Origin: WRIS01 sp964345475
Lineage (GTDB): Bacteria > Actinomycetota > Coriobacteriia > Coriobacteriales > Eggerthellaceae
DNA length: 8,145 nucleotides
Assembly: GCA_964345475.1 (NCBI GenBank)
Contig: CAYFQW010000033.1
Location: forward strand, 1 to 8,145
Reading direction: 5' to 3'
This document shows positions 5,534-8,145 of the stretch, piece by piece; position 1 is the first letter of the stretch, and every line of letters starts with the position of its first letter. Made by a program: the position numbers and the translations under genes. A model generated the notes under the pieces. That model saw only the letters and a program-made list of their open reading frames with translations. It did no database searches and was not told the DNA's origin.

Positions 5534-5581
5534 GACCCATGACATGGGTCTGAAGGCAGCGATTTTTCCTCGCTGCCTTCA
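5534..5581. repeat. Two adjacent perfect hairpins
   Basis: GACCCATG-A-CATGGGTC (5534-5550) is an 8-bp perfect dyad. It is followed without gap by TGAAGGCAGCG (5551-5561), which pairs with CGCTGCCTTCA (5571-5581) over an ATTTTTCCT loop. The stacked pair is strong in both strands and has no poly-T tail. It suggests structured RNA or a single-strand recognition site. Confidence 0.55.
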
Positions 5582-5758
5582 AGCACTGAGGCCTACCTTC
5601 TGGGAATCACTAGCCATCCTTCCCTCGAAAAGCTAGAGGCATCCGTTTGCTGCAGCCAATCAAAAGGGGCTTTACTTTCGCGGCGTGCTAGACGAACCGC
5701 TGGGAGCCTGCCACCGAACGTTCGCAAACGCAAAAGCATGCTACTATGTGCACTGGTT

Positions 5759-5795
5759 AGCCCCGGTACGACCGCTGATGCAAGTCGCCGGGGCT
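5759..5795. repeat. Bulged GC-rich hairpin
   Basis: AGCCCCGG (5759-5766) pairs with CCGGGGCT (5788-5795). After a 2-nt TA bulge, CGAC (5769-5772) pairs with GTCG (5784-5787), leaving an 11-nt loop. The internal continuation beyond a bulge is typical of functional RNA stems but could be chance. Confidence 0.45.
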
Positions 5796-5931
5796 CACTT
5801 GCTTCAACGGGAAGGTCATCTGCGTCGGATACGACAACGGTCAACAAGGCATGTCGGATGGCGGTTCTTCATGTCCCTACGCGGCAGGCGCCCCAGAGCC
5901 CCCAATGTCAGGAGTCCGATCCGCTGCGATA

Positions 5932-5979
5932 TTTGATTATTAGACACACAGCAGCTACAACATGTGTCCAATAATCAAA
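5932..5979. repeat. 17-bp hairpin with one wobble position
   Basis: TTTGATTATTAGACACA (5932-5948) and TGTGTCCAATAATCAAA (5963-5979) pair over 17 bp with one mismatch, across a 14-nt loop. In a minus-strand RNA the mismatch becomes a G-U pair, so the stem is unbroken. A T6 run lies on the 5' side in that strand, not the 3' side, so this is not a normal terminator for either direction. Confidence 0.55.
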
Positions 5980-6318
5980 AAAGGGCAGCCGGGCAGGACC
6001 GGTTTCTCATTGGGCCTCGCAGGGCTCCCAGCCCTCATTATCCGAATAGCCCCTTAGCTTTTCACCTTGGCCGTCGTCGCGGCCAGAAAGCCACCGTTCG
6101 CCGCAGTCATTCCATCGATTGCCTTCGTTTTTGCCTCCTGTTCTCCCATGCTACAAATTACATCATTTTGCAGCATGAGAAATGCGAGGGAGAATATCGC
6201 CATGAACACGGGCATCGCCTTGGCACTGTGCGCTTCTCGTCTTTCGAAACCCATGCTTGAAAGACAGAAATGTGAACCGTTGACCTCGCATTCCAACTAC
6301 TTGTCGGCGCTATCCAAA

Positions 6319-6390
6319 ACTTGCCAACCTGCCAACAAACTTGCCAACTTATCAAATAACTTGCTAAACTTGTTAAGTTAGTTAGCAAGT
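6319..6390. promoter_or_regulatory. Tandem 3 x 20-bp operator array with an inverted half-site, upstream of the AlbA-type regulator gene
   Basis: Three 20-bp direct repeats run without gap: 6319-6338 (ACTTGCCAACCTGCCAACAA), 6339-6358 and 6359-6378. Each holds two copies of an ACTTGCYAA-like motif 8-9 bp apart. TTAGCAAGT at 6382-6390 is the exact inverse of ACTTGCTAA at 6359-6367. The array ends 28 bp before the ATG of the gene for a winged-helix regulator and covers the region where its promoter must lie, so autoregulation by cooperative binding is likely. The repeats are seen; the binding is inferred. Confidence 0.65.
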
Positions 6391-6418
6391 TGTGAGAAGC
6401 GGAGGGCGGGATTACGAC

Positions 6419-7867
6419 ATGAATGGAAAAGAGCTAGACGACGCGATTCGACAGTTGAGATCATCGCATACCGACAATCAATCAATCGAAGTGAAGGAAT
6501 CCGTCGGGAAGATGCCGTCGACCATCGCCGAGACGATTTCCGCGTTCGCGAACGGGTCAGGCGGCACGATCGTATTGGGACTGTCCGAAGAAAACAACTT
6601 TGAACCGGCAAAGGGGTTCGATGCCCGGCGCATTGCCGATGCCCTCTCGCAGGCATGCTCGGACAAGCTCACCCCGCCCGTTCGCGCTGGCATCGATATC
6701 CTGGAATACGGCGGCGCCAACGTTGTCGTCGCCTCAGTCGACGAGATCCCGCCCCGCGACAAGCCTTGCTACGTTACTGGCAGGGGGATGTACAAAGGGT
6801 CCTTCATCCGTTCGTTCGACGGCGACAGGAAATTGAGCCCCTACGAGATCGATAGGCTGCTCGAGGACAAGACTCAGCCGTCGCATGATGCCGAGATCGT
6901 AGCGGACGCGACGATGGACGACTTGGACAAGAGCCTGCTCGACGGTGTGATTAAGCGCCAGAAAGCGCTTCATCCGAGATTGTTCTCGAGCTTTAGCGAC
7001 GAGGAGATCGCGATCAACCTGAGGATAGCGGCAAGGGACATCGATGGCACCCTGCGGCCCACGCTGGCGGGCCTTCTCGCCTTGGGAACGTATCCTCAGA
7101 AGTATTTCCCGCGCCTCACTGTTACGTTTGCGGCGTATCCGGAAGAGGACAAGGCCTCCGCAGGCGGTGTGAAGTACCTCGACTCCGAGAAGATGGCGGG
7201 GCCGATACCGGCCATCATCGCCGACGTCGTTGCCGCCGTGCAAAGAAACACCAGGCTCGGCGGCGCCATGGTCGGCGCGAAGAGGGTCGACGTTCCCGAT
7301 TATCCTCCCGCAGCCGTGCGCGAGGCGGTCTGCAATGCGCTCATGCACAGGGATTACTCAGAGCTTGCGCGCGGCACCCAAGTCCAGGTGAACCTCTATA
7401 GCGATCGCTTGGAGTTCCTGAGCCCTGGCGGCCTTTACGGCACCGTGACCGCCGCAACGGTCGCGACCGCCGGATACTCTTCGACAAGGAACCAATACCT
7501 CGCCGACATCCTGGAATCCACTCCATACGAAGGCGGTTTCGTCGCGGAAAACAGGGGGACGGGTTTCAAGCTCATGAAATTCGAACTGGAGCGCAACCGA
7601 ACGAAGGAGCTGATTGTCAAAGACTCCATCGCGATGTTCTCGCTCGAGTTTCGCAGGCGCGAGGCGCCGCCGTCGATCGGCTCCGCCTACGACGACATAA
7701 TCTTATTTGTCGCCGAGAACGCGCCGTGCGGCGCAGGTGAAATCTCAGATGGCTTGGGCATCCCCAGGAGCACCGTCACGTATCGCCTAAAGAAGCTCTT
7801 AGACGAAAGGAAGCTGGAGAGAATCGGAGCGGAAAGAAGCAGGAACCAGAAGTATCGTCTGCCGTAG
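6419..7867 (+). CDS. AlbA_2/Schlafen-domain protein with GHKL-type ATPase region and C-terminal winged helix (COG2865-like regulator)
   Basis: I chose the ATG at 6419 because GGAGGGCGGG lies 8 nt upstream; the GTG at 6392 would place that site inside the gene. The 482-aa protein has an AlbA_2/Schlafen-type domain at about 18-135 (IEVKESVG ... AFANGSGGTIVLGL). A linker leads to a Bergerat-fold (HATPase_c_4-like) region: N-box REAVCNALMHRDYS (301-314), SPGGL (335-339) and ENRGTGF (377-383). A C-terminal winged HTH spans 436-470 (GEISDGLGIPRSTVTYRLKKLLDERKLERIG). Proteins of this architecture are annotated as ATP-binding transcriptional regulators and are frequent in accessory DNA; some Schlafen-domain proteins take part in phage defence. 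The gene is GC-rich, unlike the 3961-5305 unit, and stands alone behind a repeat array, which fits an autoregulated regulator. Confidence 0.9.
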   Translation: MNGKELDDAIRQLRSSHTDNQSIEVKESVGKMPSTIAETISAFANGSGGTIVLGLSEENNFEPAKGFDARRIADALSQACSDKLTPPVRAGIDILEYGGANVVVASVDEIPPRDKPCYVTGRGMYKGSFIRSFDGDRKLSPYEIDRLLEDKTQPSHDAEIVADATMDDLDKSLLDGVIKRQKALHPRLFSSFSDEEIAINLRIAARDIDGTLRPTLAGLLALGTYPQKYFPRLTVTFAAYPEEDKASAGGVKYLDSEKMAGPIPAIIADVVAAVQRNTRLGGAMVGAKRVDVPDYPPAAVREAVCNALMHRDYSELARGTQVQVNLYSDRLEFLSPGGLYGTVTAATVATAGYSSTRNQYLADILESTPYEGGFVAENRGTGFKLMKFELERNRTKELIVKDSIAMFSLEFRRREAPPSIGSAYDDIILFVAENAPCGAGEISDGLGIPRSTVTYRLKKLLDERKLERIGAERSRNQKYRLP

Positions 7868-7922
7868 CCAATCCGAAAGGATTTGCTGTCAGGGTTTCGG
7901 TTCTATATGCGCAAAGGCTTTC

Positions 7923-8077
7923 ACGAATCACCCCTCTCCAAGCCACCCGTTACGAACCCCGGCGGAAACCTGGGAGTGATTAAAGGAGCGACCTGCGGTT
8001 TCGCGAATCAATTGAGTCATTCCCAAAACCGCGAATCAAGGGCCTGATTCGCCCAAATTGCGCACGAATCAGCCCTT
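7923..8077. promoter_or_regulatory. Cluster of five CGAATCA sites with a hairpin, upstream of a promoter
   Basis: ACGAATCA or GCGAATCA occurs at 7923-7930, 8003-8010, 8031-8038 and 8064-8071, with an inverted copy TGATTCGC at 8045-8052. The third site and the inverted copy make an 8-bp dyad around AGGGCC. The inverted copy and the last site also form the stem of a long hairpin: AAGGG(C)CTGATTCG (8038-8051) with CGAATCAGCCCTT (8065-8077), one base bulged. Clustering just upstream of a -10 box suggests regulator binding sites. Confidence 0.55.
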
Positions 8078-8100
8078 AGGCGGCATGACGGTAAGCGCTC

Positions 8101-8137
8101 TATAATCCGCGTCTTTTCCTTCACCTTGGCATAGGAG
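8101..8137 (+). promoter_or_regulatory. Promoter -10 box and ribosome binding site for a gene starting beyond the right edge
   Basis: TATAAT at 8101-8106 is a perfect -10 box. AGGAG at 8133-8137 lies 8 nt from the window end, so a plus-strand start codon is expected at about 8146. No good -35 box is found 16-18 bp upstream of the -10; that position abuts the hairpin ending at 8077, which suggests dependence on an activator binding the CGAATCA sites. Confidence 0.55.
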
Positions 8138-8145
8138 ATACTACC

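Larger units (their letters stand above)
5306..6318. other. Gene-free region of about 1 kb with many stem-loops
   Basis: I see no ORF here with both a plausible ribosome binding site and recognisable protein content. The strand instead carries a series of inverted repeats at 5307-5355, 5396-5410, 5431-5487, 5534-5550, 5551-5581, 5715-5724, 5759-5795, 5932-5979 and 6021-6035. None has the downstream T-run of an intrinsic terminator. The region may hold a structured non-coding RNA, remains of insertion sequences, or a replication or transfer site. The part 6036-6318 shows only a weak minus-strand ORF. Confidence 0.5.

Noticed and set aside
5551..5581. Hairpin as a Rho-independent terminator
   Set aside because: The T-run is in the loop and the stem is followed by AGCACTGAGG, so there is no U-tract after the stem.
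5685..5974. Overlapping plus-strand ORFs in the gene-free region
   Set aside because: Both run through strong stem-loops, lack convincing ribosome binding sites and give no recognisable protein.
6054..6296. Small minus-strand ORF with a hydrophobic segment (about 66-80 aa)
   Set aside because: The hydrophobic stretch after a basic N-terminus looks like a membrane or signal segment, but neither the TTG at 6296 nor the ATG at 6254 has a ribosome binding site, and the product is not recognisable. It is possible but not supported.
7870..7883. AATCC-GAAA-GGATT stem after the AlbA-type gene as a terminator
   Set aside because: It has only 5 bp and no following U-tract; it is too weak to call.

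Overview
The window looks like part of an integrative conjugative element or conjugative plasmid from a GC-rich Gram-positive bacterium. The best guess is an Eggerthellaceae-type actinobacterium (Coriobacteriia). This rests on the high GC of the conserved genes, the AGAAAGG/GGAGG-type ribosome binding sites and the gene set; the organism is inferred, because no rRNA or housekeeping gene is present.

Positions 1-3739 hold seven minus-strand genes transcribed leftwards with short gaps. In transcription order they are: a small HTH protein (3739-3410), an excisionase-like HTH_17 protein (3267-3019), a winged-helix replication-initiator-like protein (3015-2515), a DnaC/IstB-type AAA+ helicase loader (2502-1708), an unrecognised 197-aa protein (1530-937), a PcfB/DUF3801 conjugation accessory protein (864-334), and the start of a VirD4/TraG-type coupling protein that runs off the left edge. 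The logic is regulation, then replication (initiator plus helicase loader), then transfer. Four 16-bp motifs spaced exactly 33 bp apart lie inside the 3' part of the initiator gene, followed by an AT-rich patch. This is the arrangement of an origin embedded in its own initiator gene.

Positions 3740-3960 are a divergent promoter region with a perfect 18-bp palindrome and other dyads. To its right, on the plus strand, is a more AT-rich two-gene unit (3961-5305): a 368-aa protein of unknown function with a C-terminal four-cysteine zinc motif, and a 73-aa Lys-rich protein. This looks like acquired cargo.

Positions 5306-6318 contain no gene I can support, but many strong stem-loops, including near-perfect hairpins at 5431-5487 and 5932-5979. 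A tandem 3 x 20-bp operator-like array (6319-6378) then precedes a GC-rich 482-aa plus-strand gene (6419-7867) with an AlbA_2/Schlafen-type domain, a GHKL-type ATPase region and a C-terminal winged helix. After it, 7868-8145 is a regulatory region with five CGAATCA sites, a long hairpin, a TATAAT -10 box and an AGGAG ribosome binding site for a gene that should start just beyond the right edge.
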